Below, in pieces: positions 8,024 through 16,056 of a DNA stretch of 19,540 nucleotides (positions are counted from its first letter, which is position 1; each line of letters begins with the position of its first letter). The notes below the pieces were generated by a model that saw only the letters and a list, made by a program, of their open reading frames with translations, did not search any database and was not told the origin of the DNA. Origin of the DNA: Flavobacteriales bacterium UBA5933. GTDB taxonomy: Bacteria > Bacteroidota > Bacteroidia > Flavobacteriales > Weeksellaceae. The stretch lies in the NCBI GenBank assembly GCA_002430925.1, contig DJDD01000082.1, positions 2,227-21,766 of the forward strand. Direction: 5' to 3'. A program made the translations under genes and the position numbers.

Positions 8024-8977
8024 ATGAAAATTGTAGAAAAAGAGTTATATAATGTAACGAAATTGAAGTACAATAAGTTACATACTGATTTTAAAGCAGA
8101 AGCTGTAGCTGCAAATTTATTGAAATTTTATAATGCGAATGCTTTAGTATTTATTAATCGAATAGGAAGTAATGAGCGTCCATATTTAAAAGATATTAAA
8201 AGTGTTTCTGCAACTTATTACGATTTTGATGAAGAAAATATACTGATTGAATCTTACCGTGAGAGTATTTATGATTATTTACCTGAAGGGCTCTTTCATC
8301 AACCATCATTAGGAATTAGTAATACAAACATAGAAAAAATTGTTGCCGAAATTAAAAAACAAAAGGTAATAGAAGAAAATGCACGTAAGTTTTTTCAACC
8401 TTTTGAATTAGAGTTTTTTAACACAGGTATTTTAGCTTTGTTAAAGGAAACAGAATTTGATATTTCTCATAAATTTGAAAGTGTAATTGAGATTATTTCA
8501 GAATTCTGGCCCTTATTAAAGCAAGTAGATTCAGAAACTGCTAAAATCTTTTTTTACATTCTTCCTTTTTTACATGAAGTAAGAGGAAATGCAAAATGGA
8601 TTAGTGATTTTTTGAGTGCATTTAATAATGTACCAGTTTGTATTTCTTTCAGTGCAAATGAAATTGATGAACAAGACGATCTTGAAAAAAATACTGTTTT
8701 AGGAACTGCAAAATTAGGAATTACATTGATTCCAAATGGAAAACATCATGATGGTGAACGTAATTGGGTAGTCAATATAGGGCCAATTCCTTATAATAAA
8801 ATTTATCGTTACGTCGAAGGTCATCCATTTCGAAAATTATTACAAAATATTTACGATTATTTGATGCCAATATCAGTAAAAATTTTTGAAAATTTTATCA
8901 CGCAAAGAAATGAAAACTCCTTTGTTTTAGGAGATAATAAAAATAACAGCCGATTAGGCTATTCAACATTTATATAG
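8024..8977 (+). CDS. tssG: T6SS baseplate subunit TssG
   Basis: A 317-residue protein immediately downstream of tssF. The N-terminal half carries an aromatic-rich F-Y-N-A-N-A-L-V-F-I-N-R-I-G-S pattern (about 35-50). The C-terminal half contains a T-A-K-L-G-I-T-L-I-P-N-G segment (about 226-237) followed by W-V-V-N-I-G-P-I-P, which resembles the L-G-x-x-x-x-G and hydrophobic strand pattern of TssG near its C-terminus. TssG works as a TssF2-TssG unit in the baseplate wedge. Its primary sequence diverges strongly in Bacteroidota, so the call leans on position after tssF, length and pattern. The gap to tssN is 7 bases. Confidence 0.85.
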   Translation: MKIVEKELYNVTKLKYNKLHTDFKAEAVAANLLKFYNANALVFINRIGSNERPYLKDIKSVSATYYDFDEENILIESYRESIYDYLPEGLFHQPSLGISNTNIEKIVAEIKKQKVIEENARKFFQPFELEFFNTGILALLKETEFDISHKFESVIEIISEFWPLLKQVDSETAKIFFYILPFLHEVRGNAKWISDFLSAFNNVPVCISFSANEIDEQDDLEKNTVLGTAKLGITLIPNGKHHDGERNWVVNIGPIPYNKIYRYVEGHPFRKLLQNIYDYLMPISVKIFENFITQRNENSFVLGDNKNNSRLGYSTFI

Positions 8978-8984
8978 AAAAGAG

Positions 8985-9923
8985 ATGTTTATATTTTTAA
9001 CAACGACAAATATAGAAATGGAACCAGCTTCTATTAAAACAATATTTTTTAAATATTTATTAATGCCAATAATCGTTGCGATTATGGTATTTATAATGTC
9101 TTTAATCAGAAAAGCACAGCCTGCTATACAAGTAAAACATATTATTGTCTATGTACTTGTAAGTGGACTTTGTCTTGCTTTACCAGGATTTTTTGGTTTT
9201 TCCGGAAATTTGTTTAGTCCATATTGGTATTTAATTTCTCAAATTATCTATTTAATATTAGGAATCTTGCATGTCAATTTATTACATCAATATTTTCGTA
9301 AACATATAGATAAAATTTGGTTAGCTATCTTATTTGAAAGCGTCTTAACAATAACTTGTCTTGTCTTTGGTGGATTTTTATTTACTCTAATTTTTAAATC
9401 AATAGGAAATGGATTAGGGAACCCATACATGGCTGCAACTAGTATTTTTACATTTACAATTCCATTGGTTTTTTATTATTGTTATGTTCAATTTATAAGT
9501 ATTCCATTTGATATTTACAAAACATGGCGATATGATCCAGATCAGAAACCATTTAATTTTGAAGGAATTGATTTTGATAAATTAATGGTTCTGAATGTTG
9601 AATTAAGTAAAAATATTGATGAAAATAAACGATTTTTAATTAAAGCAAAAACATTACCAACAGAGATTACTTTCGGTGATTGGTTTTTTAGAGTTGTAGA
9701 TGACTATAATTTTAAAAATCCAAATACAGTTATCGAATTACTAGATAGTAATAAAGAGTCCTACTACTGGATATTTTACGTTAAAAAGTCTTTTTTTAGC
9801 GTAAGAAAATATATTGATTTCGAAAAAGATGTTTCAACAAATCAAATTTCAGAAAACCAAACCATTATTTGTAAACGTGTTATTCGTCATCAAGAAGAAG
9901 GTAAATCATACTTAAAACAATAA
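8985..9923 (+). CDS. tssN: T6SS-iii multi-pass inner-membrane protein TssN
   Basis: A 312-residue membrane protein with five predicted transmembrane helices (about 19-41, 52-72, 80-101, 111-138 and 149-175) and a C-terminal soluble domain of about 135 residues. This fits TssN, the polytopic inner-membrane component found only in Bacteroidota (subtype iii) systems, where it belongs to the TssNQOPR complex and replaces TssL/TssM. Its location between the baseplate genes and tssK supports the call and suggests that the soluble domain contacts the baseplate through TssK. The first Met (8985) begins 7 bases after tssG. A second Met at 9018 (residue 12) is also plausible and would remove a short N-terminal hydrophobic tail. 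Confidence 0.85.
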   Translation: MFIFLTTTNIEMEPASIKTIFFKYLLMPIIVAIMVFIMSLIRKAQPAIQVKHIIVYVLVSGLCLALPGFFGFSGNLFSPYWYLISQIIYLILGILHVNLLHQYFRKHIDKIWLAILFESVLTITCLVFGGFLFTLIFKSIGNGLGNPYMAATSIFTFTIPLVFYYCYVQFISIPFDIYKTWRYDPDQKPFNFEGIDFDKLMVLNVELSKNIDENKRFLIKAKTLPTEITFGDWFFRVVDDYNFKNPNTVIELLDSNKESYYWIFYVKKSFFSVRKYIDFEKDVSTNQISENQTIICKRVIRHQEEGKSYLKQ

Positions 9924-9940
9924 TAAAATCAAATAAACCT

Positions 9941-11077
9941 ATGATACAGACAATTAAACATTACCCTGTCAATTGGGTTGACGGAATGAAAATTTCTCAA
10001 CAGCATTTGGTTGATCAAGAAAACTTTGTTATTGATAACATTAGAGATTCTAATTCGGTATTAATCAATAATTTTAATTATGGTTTATTACCTATTTCTG
10101 ATCAAGATACAAACAAATCTGTATATGAAATTTTGAGTACGGCAACCAACGATGCTCAATTAATTATTAGACATTGTTCAGCTATCACAAAAGCTGGCTA
10201 TAGAATAGAATTGAAAAATTATAACGTAAATGTTAGGACGTTAATAAATCAAAGTGAAGATGAACAAAATGGAGAATATTTTATCATTGCTTCAGTTAAT
10301 TTGTTTGAAAAAGTTCCATTTGGAGAAATAGATGCTGAAGAAATTCCTCCAAGACATCCTTTTACTTCTCCAAAATATAGTATAGAATTAATTAATTCAT
10401 TAACTATTAACAGTAGTCATTCCGGTGGAAATTATTTAGTACTAGGAAAAATTTTATTGAAATCAAATTTCACACAAATTGATACAAATTTTATCCCTCC
10501 ATGTGTATCTGTTCAGAGCTATCCAAAATTAATAGAATATTACAATAATTTTACTATTATTTGGGGTAATATACGTAAGTATGCTCACGAGATTATTCGT
10601 AAATCAGCACATAAAAATCAGAATACAACTTTAGCACAAAATGTTAAAACATTATGTTGTACAGTGATTAGAACCATCGGAGATAATTATTTTAAGTATA
10701 AAAATATAATACCAAATCAACCACCCATTTATATGATCAACATATTTTCAAAATTCGCACTTCATTTATACAATGATATGCAAATGATGGGAAATGGTGA
10801 GGTTGAAGAATTATTAAATTATAGTTTGGAATGGAGTGAAGTTTCTCCTTCAACAATTCAGAATAATTTAAAAAATGTTGCAGAAATCAACTACGATCAT
10901 CATAACTCTGGAGAAGATTTTGTACAGATCAATTTGCTATTAAAGAACTTAGAAATTGTTTTCGGAAAGTTAAGCGAATTAGACTACATAGGTCAACATA
11001 AAGAAAGTATAATTGTTAACGAACAAGAAGTTAAATCTAATATTGATCCTAAAAAAGGGTGGAGTATAATTGATTAA
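9941..11077 (+). CDS. tssK: T6SS baseplate-membrane adaptor TssK
   Basis: A 378-residue protein whose N-terminus shows the TssK signature V-N-W-V-D-G-M-x-I-S-Q-Q-H-L (about 10-24), corresponding to the W-x-E-G-M-x-L-x-P-Q-H-F motif of the family. TssK is a trimeric adaptor related to phage receptor-binding proteins. Its N-terminal shoulder binds the TssFG wedge and its C-terminal head docks on the membrane complex, which here would be TssN/TssO/TssP rather than TssLM. At 378 residues it is shorter than the roughly 440-residue proteobacterial form, as usual in Bacteroidota. The start follows an AAACCT leader. No catalytic function is expected. Confidence 0.88.
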   Translation: MIQTIKHYPVNWVDGMKISQQHLVDQENFVIDNIRDSNSVLINNFNYGLLPISDQDTNKSVYEILSTATNDAQLIIRHCSAITKAGYRIELKNYNVNVRTLINQSEDEQNGEYFIIASVNLFEKVPFGEIDAEEIPPRHPFTSPKYSIELINSLTINSSHSGGNYLVLGKILLKSNFTQIDTNFIPPCVSVQSYPKLIEYYNNFTIIWGNIRKYAHEIIRKSAHKNQNTTLAQNVKTLCCTVIRTIGDNYFKYKNIIPNQPPIYMINIFSKFALHLYNDMQMMGNGEVEELLNYSLEWSEVSPSTIQNNLKNVAEINYDHHNSGEDFVQINLLLKNLEIVFGKLSELDYIGQHKESIIVNEQEVKSNIDPKKGWSIID

Positions 11078-11209
11078 TCCATTTTTTAGGGTATGATTAG
11101 CCAATTATTCAATATAAATAAAAAGATAAAAGAATTTCTTGAAGATAAAATTTTTAATAAAAAAACAAAGAACGTTTATCAACAAAATATTAATCAAAAA
11201 CCAAACACT

Positions 11210-11659
11210 ATGGCAGTATATAATTACGGAGTTGGAGGTAACGAAGTAAAAGTAGATTCTAACGAAGCAATCCAAAACATACAAGAGAATAGAACATTAC
11301 TTGTAAGTCAATTAACATCTGATGAACCATTTATACCAGAAGTTGTAAAAGGTCTAAAAACTGTAGAAGACGTTTTTCGTCATTTTGAACCTTCTGTATC
11401 TGTACAACACGAAACAGAAGACGGAACAATTGTAGATGAAGAATTTAGATTTCAGAATTTAGGTGATTTTACACCTAAAACATTAACCAATAAATCTGAA
11501 TACTTACAGCAATTAAACATTGAAAAAGAGCAATACAATAAAATTTTAAGACAATTAAAGAGCAATAAAATTCTTAAAAAAATTGTTGAAAATGATGAAA
11601 CAAAAGAGGCTTTGATTGATGTATTAAGAGAAATTGCTCAAGAATTAGAAAAAAAATAA
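11210..11659 (+). CDS. tssB: T6SS contractile sheath small subunit TssB
   Basis: I choose the ATG at 11210, giving 149 residues beginning M-A-V-Y-N-Y-G-V-G-G-N-E-V-K-V, the form typical of Bacteroidota TssB. The frame is also open with an ATG at 11093, which would add 39 Lys/Asn-rich residues unlike the family. The protein contains the acidic N-L-G-D-F-T-P segment (about residues 81-87) that precedes the C-terminal helices, and a coiled-coil-like C-terminus. TssB pairs with TssC to build the six-start sheath whose contraction drives the Hcp tube outward. It is followed after 23 bases by tssC, the usual pairing. The 132 bases between tssK and the chosen start may be an untranslated leader that raises sheath-protein expression. 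Confidence 0.9.
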   Translation: MAVYNYGVGGNEVKVDSNEAIQNIQENRTLLVSQLTSDEPFIPEVVKGLKTVEDVFRHFEPSVSVQHETEDGTIVDEEFRFQNLGDFTPKTLTNKSEYLQQLNIEKEQYNKILRQLKSNKILKKIVENDETKEALIDVLREIAQELEKK

Positions 11660-11682
11660 TTTTCTATTAAAATTTTACAATT

Positions 11683-13047
11683 ATGGATAATAAACTACAA
11701 CAAATACAAGGACAAGAACAGGAACAAAACCAACAACAATTTGCTCAAAAAAAAGCAAATTCGCTAGAGGTCTTAAATAAAGTAGGCGGATTTAATTTTG
11801 TAGAAACTGTCGTAGATGGTGTTGCGAACATGAATCCAACGAGAAAGGCAAGAAAAGAAATTTTTCTGAATGATCAGAATAAAGAGGATGAACGAAAAGA
11901 ATTATTGAAAAAAATTAATCTTTGGGTCAATTTATTAGAAAATAATTCTTCGATTGATCAAATGACTAATTTTTCTAAGGATAAAGCTTTATCAGCAGAA
12001 AACAATCTAAAAAGTAATCTAAAAAATACCTTGGATACTGTTAGAGACTTAGAAACATCATATCGTACAATTGCTCAATTCTATAAAAATACAGAATTAG
12101 ATAAAGTAAATAATGTAAGTATTGTAAATGCAACTTTAGAACAATTACAAGATTTGGATAATCCTTTATTTATTGATGCAATTGGAGAAGAATTTAAACA
12201 AAGCTACGACCGTTTAGATTTGCGTGACAACTATTCAATATTAGCTTTACCAGGTTATTTAGGATCAAATAAAGTCGTTGAAAAATGGGCTAAAATTTGT
12301 AATGAAAACAAAGTGATGTTGGTAACTGATTTCGCTAATTTAGATAAACCAGATGATGTTGTTGATTTATTTGATTCAGCAAATTTAACTGGCGGAGATT
12401 TATACCGAAGTAATGTTATCATGACTTGTAACTGGTTAGTAGGACGTGGTAGAGCAGAAGAAGTAGGAGAAGAAGAAAATGTAGATCTTCCACCTTCAAC
12501 ATCTTTGGCAGGTAAAATCTACAAAACATTAATGTCGCAAGTTGCTGCTGGTAAAAAACACGGAAATATAAATGAAGTTGATGCTGTAAAATTTGACTTA
12601 AAAAAGAGCGAAATTTCTCAGTTAGAAAAAATGGGATTAGTTCCTATGGTTAATGAGTATGGTAAAATTATGGCTTTCTCTGCAAAAACATTATTTAATG
12701 GAGATAATATTGGTTTACAAACTTACTCTGTAGTTCGTGTATTTGATTATGTAACAAAAGTATTGTTAGATTTCTTAAATAGACGTGCTTTTGAAAACTG
12801 GAATCCACGTAACGAAGATGATTTAAGAAGAGAAATCGTAAAATTCTTAGATGAAATAAAAGGTCCAGATAAATTAATTGAGAAATTTAAAATTGTACGT
12901 TTTGAACAAGATCGTGTAAACAAAGATCGCGTATGGTTAGATATTCGTATGACACCATATTTTCCAACAAAAAGTTTTGTTATAAAATTAGATGGTCATA
13001 AAGGTGATGATGGTAACGAGTGGGAAGCTGAATACCAACAAGAATAA
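11683..13047 (+). CDS. tssC: T6SS contractile sheath large subunit TssC
   Basis: A 454-residue protein. The first 25 residues are strikingly Gln-rich. The rest shows family landmarks: an N-terminal helix region, the A-L-P-G-Y-L-G-S segment around residues 188-195, a C-N-W-L-V-G-R-G-R motif around 249-257, and the C-terminal domain with F-E-N-W-N-P-R-N-E-D-D-L-R-R and a closing beta strand P-Y-F-P-T-K-S-F-V-I-K-L. With TssB it forms the cytoplasmic sheath, and it would be recycled by the TssH encoded in the same operon. It is the last gene before a strong terminator. Codons are clean and ATG-started after an A/T-rich spacer. The C-terminus overlaps an unrelated open frame that is not a real start for the next gene. 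Confidence 0.93.
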   Translation: MDNKLQQIQGQEQEQNQQQFAQKKANSLEVLNKVGGFNFVETVVDGVANMNPTRKARKEIFLNDQNKEDERKELLKKINLWVNLLENNSSIDQMTNFSKDKALSAENNLKSNLKNTLDTVRDLETSYRTIAQFYKNTELDKVNNVSIVNATLEQLQDLDNPLFIDAIGEEFKQSYDRLDLRDNYSILALPGYLGSNKVVEKWAKICNENKVMLVTDFANLDKPDDVVDLFDSANLTGGDLYRSNVIMTCNWLVGRGRAEEVGEEENVDLPPSTSLAGKIYKTLMSQVAAGKKHGNINEVDAVKFDLKKSEISQLEKMGLVPMVNEYGKIMAFSAKTLFNGDNIGLQTYSVVRVFDYVTKVLLDFLNRRAFENWNPRNEDDLRREIVKFLDEIKGPDKLIEKFKIVRFEQDRVNKDRVWLDIRMTPYFPTKSFVIKLDGHKGDDGNEWEAEYQQE

Positions 13048-13079
13048 CAAAATATCATTTATATTAAAAATTATCTTTT

Positions 13080-13113
13080 GGGAATTTACAATGCATGTAA
13101 ATTCCCATTTTTT
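13080..13113 (+). terminator. Rho-independent terminator of the tssH-tssC operon
   Basis: GGGAATTTACA (13080-13090) and TGTAAATTCCC (13096-13106) form a perfect 11-base-pair stem with a 5-base loop, followed by one A and six T. It lies 33 bases after the tssC stop and marks the end of the T6SS structural operon. Confidence 0.9.
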
Positions 13114-13126
13114 AAACATTAGAGTC

Positions 13127-13549
13127 ATGAATATAAATAAGTACATGCTGAAAATTATTTTTCCCCTTTGTTTTATATTACTTATCAGTTGTAAAAAGAA
13201 ATATGAAAGACCTGATCAATTTCAAATTGATTTATTTGAAAATGAGCGAAAAAAAGAGGATTCAATACAATTATTAACGAAAGAAGAAGAATTAAAATTA
13301 GCTGAAGTTATTATAAAAGTAGATTCTATAAAATTATTAGATCATAATAACAACAAGATTTATGTTTATCAAATCATTTCTGGAAAAGTAGGCAAAGGAA
13401 ATATTGATAGCATTTCTTTTCCATTAAATATTCTCTCAACAAAAGAAATTCAATTCAATCAAAAAACAAAAGATCTTTATTTAGAAAATATAAAATCATA
13501 CAAATTGCTTGTAAAAGATTTTAACATCAATTATCAAGTAATTAATTGA
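13127..13549 (+). CDS. Small predicted lipoprotein of unknown function
   Basis: About 140 residues from the ATG at 13127. A second ATG at 13145 is also possible. Upstream in-frame ATGs are rejected because one lies in the terminator loop and another inside tssC. The N-terminus is a lipoprotein signal: a basic start, a hydrophobic stretch and L-L-I-S-C with the lipidated Cys at residue 22, followed by three Lys. The mature part is hydrophilic, with a charged helix (about 40-65) and beta-rich C-terminal segments (about 66-140). I do not recognise the family. It sits just behind the T6SS terminator in the same direction, so it could be an accessory lipoprotein of the secretion system (TssQ is a lipoprotein in this subtype), an immunity-type protein, or an unrelated gene reached by read-through. 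No clear promoter of its own is visible. Confidence 0.7.
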   Translation: MNINKYMLKIIFPLCFILLISCKKKYERPDQFQIDLFENERKKEDSIQLLTKEEELKLAEVIIKVDSIKLLDHNNNKIYVYQIISGKVGKGNIDSISFPLNILSTKEIQFNQKTKDLYLENIKSYKLLVKDFNINYQVIN

Positions 13550-13564
13550 ACTAATTAGTTCAAT
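13545..13564. repeat. 20-base palindrome joining two convergent stop codons
   Basis: ATTGAACTAA followed directly by TTAGTTCAAT is a perfect self-complementary sequence. It contains the stop codon of the lipoprotein gene (13547-13549) and of the convergent 119-residue gene (13555-13557). As RNA it could fold into a stem on either strand, so it may act as a weak bidirectional terminator, though neither side has a strong T-tract. Confidence 0.5.
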
Positions 13565-13914
13565 AATTCATTTTTCTTCATTCTAGTACAAAATTCTGAA
13601 CCTAAATATAGAGGATTTCCATGCTTTTCTGACCAAAAACCATCAAGAATATCTTTACTAAGACAACGATAAACAGCAACTCCTTTATAAATTTCATCAT
13701 CTTCTGTTCTATACTTGAAGTTAATAACTAAAATTTGATCTTTATAAAATCCTGTTCCATTTTGTATAGCATCACCAATTATCCATTCAGCAACAATACG
13801 CTTATTTTCATCAAGAGATAAATTCAGAATACCATGATAAGTTGCATTACTTTCATCTTGATTACTTCCTTCTATAAAATAACTTCCTATTAAATCTTCT
13901 ATATTCATCTCCAT
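13555..13914 (-). CDS. Conserved-looking hypothetical protein, small beta-rich
   Basis: A 119-residue soluble protein with no signal peptide or membrane segment. Alternating hydrophobic strands and G-x-Y/G-F turns (for example G-S-Y-F-I-E-G at about 10-16, Y-H-G-I-L-N-L-S-L-D, G-T-G-F-Y-K-D, and D-G-F-W at about 91-94) suggest a small antiparallel beta-barrel or lipocalin-like fold binding some ligand. That reading is a guess from pattern. I do not recognise the family. It is convergent with the lipoprotein gene and follows the DUF1826-like gene on the same strand after 35 bases. A promoter-like pair with near-ideal spacing lies just upstream. A start at residue 3 (13908) is equally possible. 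Confidence 0.7.
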   Translation of the reverse strand: MEMNIEDLIGSYFIEGSNQDESNATYHGILNLSLDENKRIVAEWIIGDAIQNGTGFYKDQILVINFKYRTEDDEIYKGVAVYRCLSKDILDGFWSEKHGNPLYLGSEFCTRMKKNELLN

Positions 13915-13925
13915 TATGCGTTATA

Positions 13926-13957
13926 CAAATTTAAAAATTATAAAAAAAACTAACAAA
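13926..13957 (-). promoter_or_regulatory. Promoter candidate for the 119-residue hypothetical gene
   Basis: On the minus strand TTTG (13957-13954) is followed after 20 bases by TAAATTTG (13933-13926). Both elements and the spacing match the Bacteroidota TTTG/TAnnTTTG promoter. Transcription would start near 13920, leaving a leader of only about 6-12 bases. The upstream element overlaps the final codons of the preceding DUF1826-like gene. Confidence 0.5.
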
Positions 13958-14648
13958 TTAGCAGCAAACGATATTCGTTATCATTTTCTTTCGGCGCTCT
14001 ATGTACACAAGGCAAAACACTCTGATTAGGATGATCTACAGCCAATCGCCAAAGATGACCTAATCCCAAATTTAGTGGTTTTGCATTAGGTTTTGGTTGA
14101 TAATGAAGATCAAAAAAATTATCTTTTAAAAATGATTCAAAATCTTCATTAGCATCATGGTGTAATTTCTTAAGTTCAGTTCTAATTTCTGGAATTAATA
14201 TTTTTTGTTCAACTTCATCGTTTGGAATTATATCACTCGCAGCGCCGTAATACGTACATAAATATGTGTCTGTGCCAATAGGAGAGCGGTCTACATGAAA
14301 AGAATAAACATCTGTAGAAATAAAATCAAATTCATCATCGCGCTCATATTCCTTTAATAAATTAAGTGAAGGTAATGCACCAAAATCAGCCAAATAATTC
14401 ATGTCACTCAGGATAATTTCTCTTGCTAAATTACCTTTTTCAGATAAATCCAATTGTTGTAAATCATCAATCGTAATCTCAGTAATATTATCTTTTAATT
14501 GTAGTTGAGATACAATTTCAAAAAAATCTCCATCCAAATTTCTTTCCCAACAAATTGCATTTGCATCGCCCTTAAAATTAGTTGTAATAAGTTCAGAGAA
14601 GGAGGAAACGGTTTTTACTTGTTTATAACCAGAGAATTGATGAGACAT
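13950..14648 (-). CDS. DUF1826-like protein, possible 2-oxoglutarate/Fe(II)-type fold
   Basis: A 232-residue soluble protein. The central F-H-V-D-R-S-P (117-123), followed by a Y-L-C-T-Y-Y-G strand (129-135), and the late V-H-R-A-P (215-219), followed by a Y-R-L-L-L strand, match the pattern I associate with the DUF1826 family, whose members carry F-H-V-D-R-x-P and H-R-x-P motifs. His118, Asp120 and His216 could form an HxD...H metal-binding triad as in Fe(II)/2-oxoglutarate oxygenases, but no activity is established for the family as far as I know. There is no signal peptide. The N-terminal 60 residues resemble a separate lobe. Neighbours give no clear role: bioA is upstream on the same strand but separated by a repeat-bearing gap of 139 bases. 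Family call is moderate, function unknown. Confidence 0.65.
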   Translation of the reverse strand: MSHQFSGYKQVKTVSSFSELITTNFKGDANAICWERNLDGDFFEIVSQLQLKDNITEITIDDLQQLDLSEKGNLAREIILSDMNYLADFGALPSLNLLKEYERDDEFDFISTDVYSFHVDRSPIGTDTYLCTYYGAASDIIPNDEVEQKILIPEIRTELKKLHHDANEDFESFLKDNFFDLHYQPKPNAKPLNLGLGHLWRLAVDHPNQSVLPCVHRAPKENDNEYRLLLIC

Positions 14649-14697
14649 ACTTTTTATACTTCAATTAGCGAACGAAAATAAGGATAATTTTTTATTT

Positions 14698-14772
14698 GGG
14701 CGTTCCCTTCGGTCGGGCAATTCGTTACAATCTTTGCTCATCGCAAAGGATTTCCACTACTTTCCCTAACGC
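14698..14772. repeat. GC-rich structured intergenic repeat element
   Basis: A block much richer in G+C than its surroundings. It begins GGGCGTTCCC and ends CCCTAACGC. GCGTT (14700-14704) pairs with AACGC (14768-14772) as an outer stem, CCC (14705-14707) can pair with GGG (14715-14717) around a TTCGG, and CTTTGC (14732-14737) pairs with GCAAAG (14743-14748) around a 5-base loop. From memory, elements with these conserved ends recur between genes in many Flavobacteriia. Only one copy lies in this window, so its repeat nature is not shown here. It sits between bioA and the DUF1826-like gene. Confidence 0.65.
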
Positions 14773-14787
14773 AATTTTCTCAAAATT

Positions 14788-16056
14788 TTATAATTCATCC
14801 AATGCAGTTAATATGGTCTGATAGATATATTCTAAATCTTCTTTTGAAATACAATAAGGAGGAACTAAATAAATAATATTACCAAGAGGACGCAATAATA
14901 TCCCTTTTTCTAAAAAATAAGGATATAATTTTTTATGCATACTACTAAAATAAGAAGTTTCTTCGTTTGTATTCCATTCCAAAGCTAAAATTGTCCCACA
15001 TTGTCGAACATCTTTAACTTTTTGATGAAATTTTAATTTATTATAAAATTCTTCATGCTGTGAAATAATTCTTGAGATGTTATTTTGGGTTGTTTTTTTT
15101 AATAATAAATCAAGACTAGCAAGTGCAGCAGTGCATGCTAATGGACTTGCCGTAAAAGAATGTCCATGGTACAAAGCCTTATTCATATCATCTGAATAAA
15201 AAGAATCATAAATAATTTGTGTACAAGTAGTAAGTCCTAAAGGCATTGTACCACCAGTTAATCCTTTAGAAAAACACATAATATCACCTTTTTCAGTTAA
15301 ATGATTAGCAGCAAAAAGTTTCCCAGTTCTACCAAATCCAACAAAAATTTCATCTTGTATTAAAATTATTTCTTTTTGACGGCAGAATTTCATAAGTTCA
15401 CTTAAATATTTTGCCTCATGCATTAGCATTCCTGCGGCACCTTGTACCAGAGGTTCATAAATAAAACAAACAATATCATTTCCGTAAGAATTAATTTGTT
15501 GCTGAATAGATTTTAAATTGTCTACATTAGGGACGTCAATAAAAATAACTTCAAATAATCGCTCTTTAAATGGATCTGTCCAAACGCCTCGACCACTCAC
15601 AGACATGGCTCCAAATGTATCTCCATGATATGAATTTTTGAAGGCAAGTATTTTTTTACGAGATTCTTTTTCATTATAGTGAAATTGCATACTCATTTTC
15701 AGTGCAACTTCTATTGCTGTAGAACCATTATCACTATAAAATACTTTTTTTTGGTTTGAAGGTAAAATTCTTAATAAACGTTCAGATAGTTCAATAGCTG
15801 GTCGGTGCGTAAAACCTGCAAAAATAACTTGTTCTAATGTAAGGAGTTGTTCGTGCATTTTTTTTGCTATATATGGGTGCGAATGACCATGTAAAGTAAC
15901 CCACCAAGAAGAAACAGCATCGATATATTTTTTGTTATTTTCATCGAAAATATAAGCACCTTCACCTTTTACAATAGGTATAATTTCTTTTTCTGTCTTC
16001 ATTTGTGTGTAAGGATGCCAATTGACATCCAAATCACGATTTTTTAATGTTGGCAT
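14788..16056 (-). CDS. bioA: Adenosylmethionine-8-amino-7-oxononanoate aminotransferase BioA
   Basis: A 422-residue class III PLP aminotransferase that converts 8-amino-7-oxononanoate (KAPA) to 7,8-diaminononanoate (DAPA), with S-adenosylmethionine as the usual amino donor. Visible features are the BioA-specific W-W-V-T-L-H-G-H (51-58), D-N-G-S-T-A-x-E-V-A-L-K (109-120), S-Y-H-G-D-T-F-G-A (142-150), the PLP-contacting Asp235 in Q-D-E-I-F-V-G-F-G-R-T-G, and the Schiff-base Lys264 in C-F-S-K-G-L-T-G-G. The length is normal. Its start overlaps the end of bioB by 13 bases, so translation is probably coupled. It is the last gene of the operon. Confidence 0.96.
   Translation of the reverse strand: MPTLKNRDLDVNWHPYTQMKTEKEIIPIVKGEGAYIFDENNKKYIDAVSSWWVTLHGHSHPYIAKKMHEQLLTLEQVIFAGFTHRPAIELSERLLRILPSNQKKVFYSDNGSTAIEVALKMSMQFHYNEKESRKKILAFKNSYHGDTFGAMSVSGRGVWTDPFKERLFEVIFIDVPNVDNLKSIQQQINSYGNDIVCFIYEPLVQGAAGMLMHEAKYLSELMKFCRQKEIILIQDEIFVGFGRTGKLFAANHLTEKGDIMCFSKGLTGGTMPLGLTTCTQIIYDSFYSDDMNKALYHGHSFTASPLACTAALASLDLLLKKTTQNNISRIISQHEEFYNKLKFHQKVKDVRQCGTILALEWNTNEETSYFSSMHKKLYPYFLEKGILLRPLGNIIYLVPPYCISKEDLEYIYQTILTALDEL

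Noticed and set aside
12992..13126. Longer N-terminus for the lipoprotein gene, with in-frame ATGs at 12992 and 13091
   Set aside because: 12992 lies inside tssC in another frame and 13091 lies in the loop of the terminator hairpin. The lipoprotein signal begins only after 13127.
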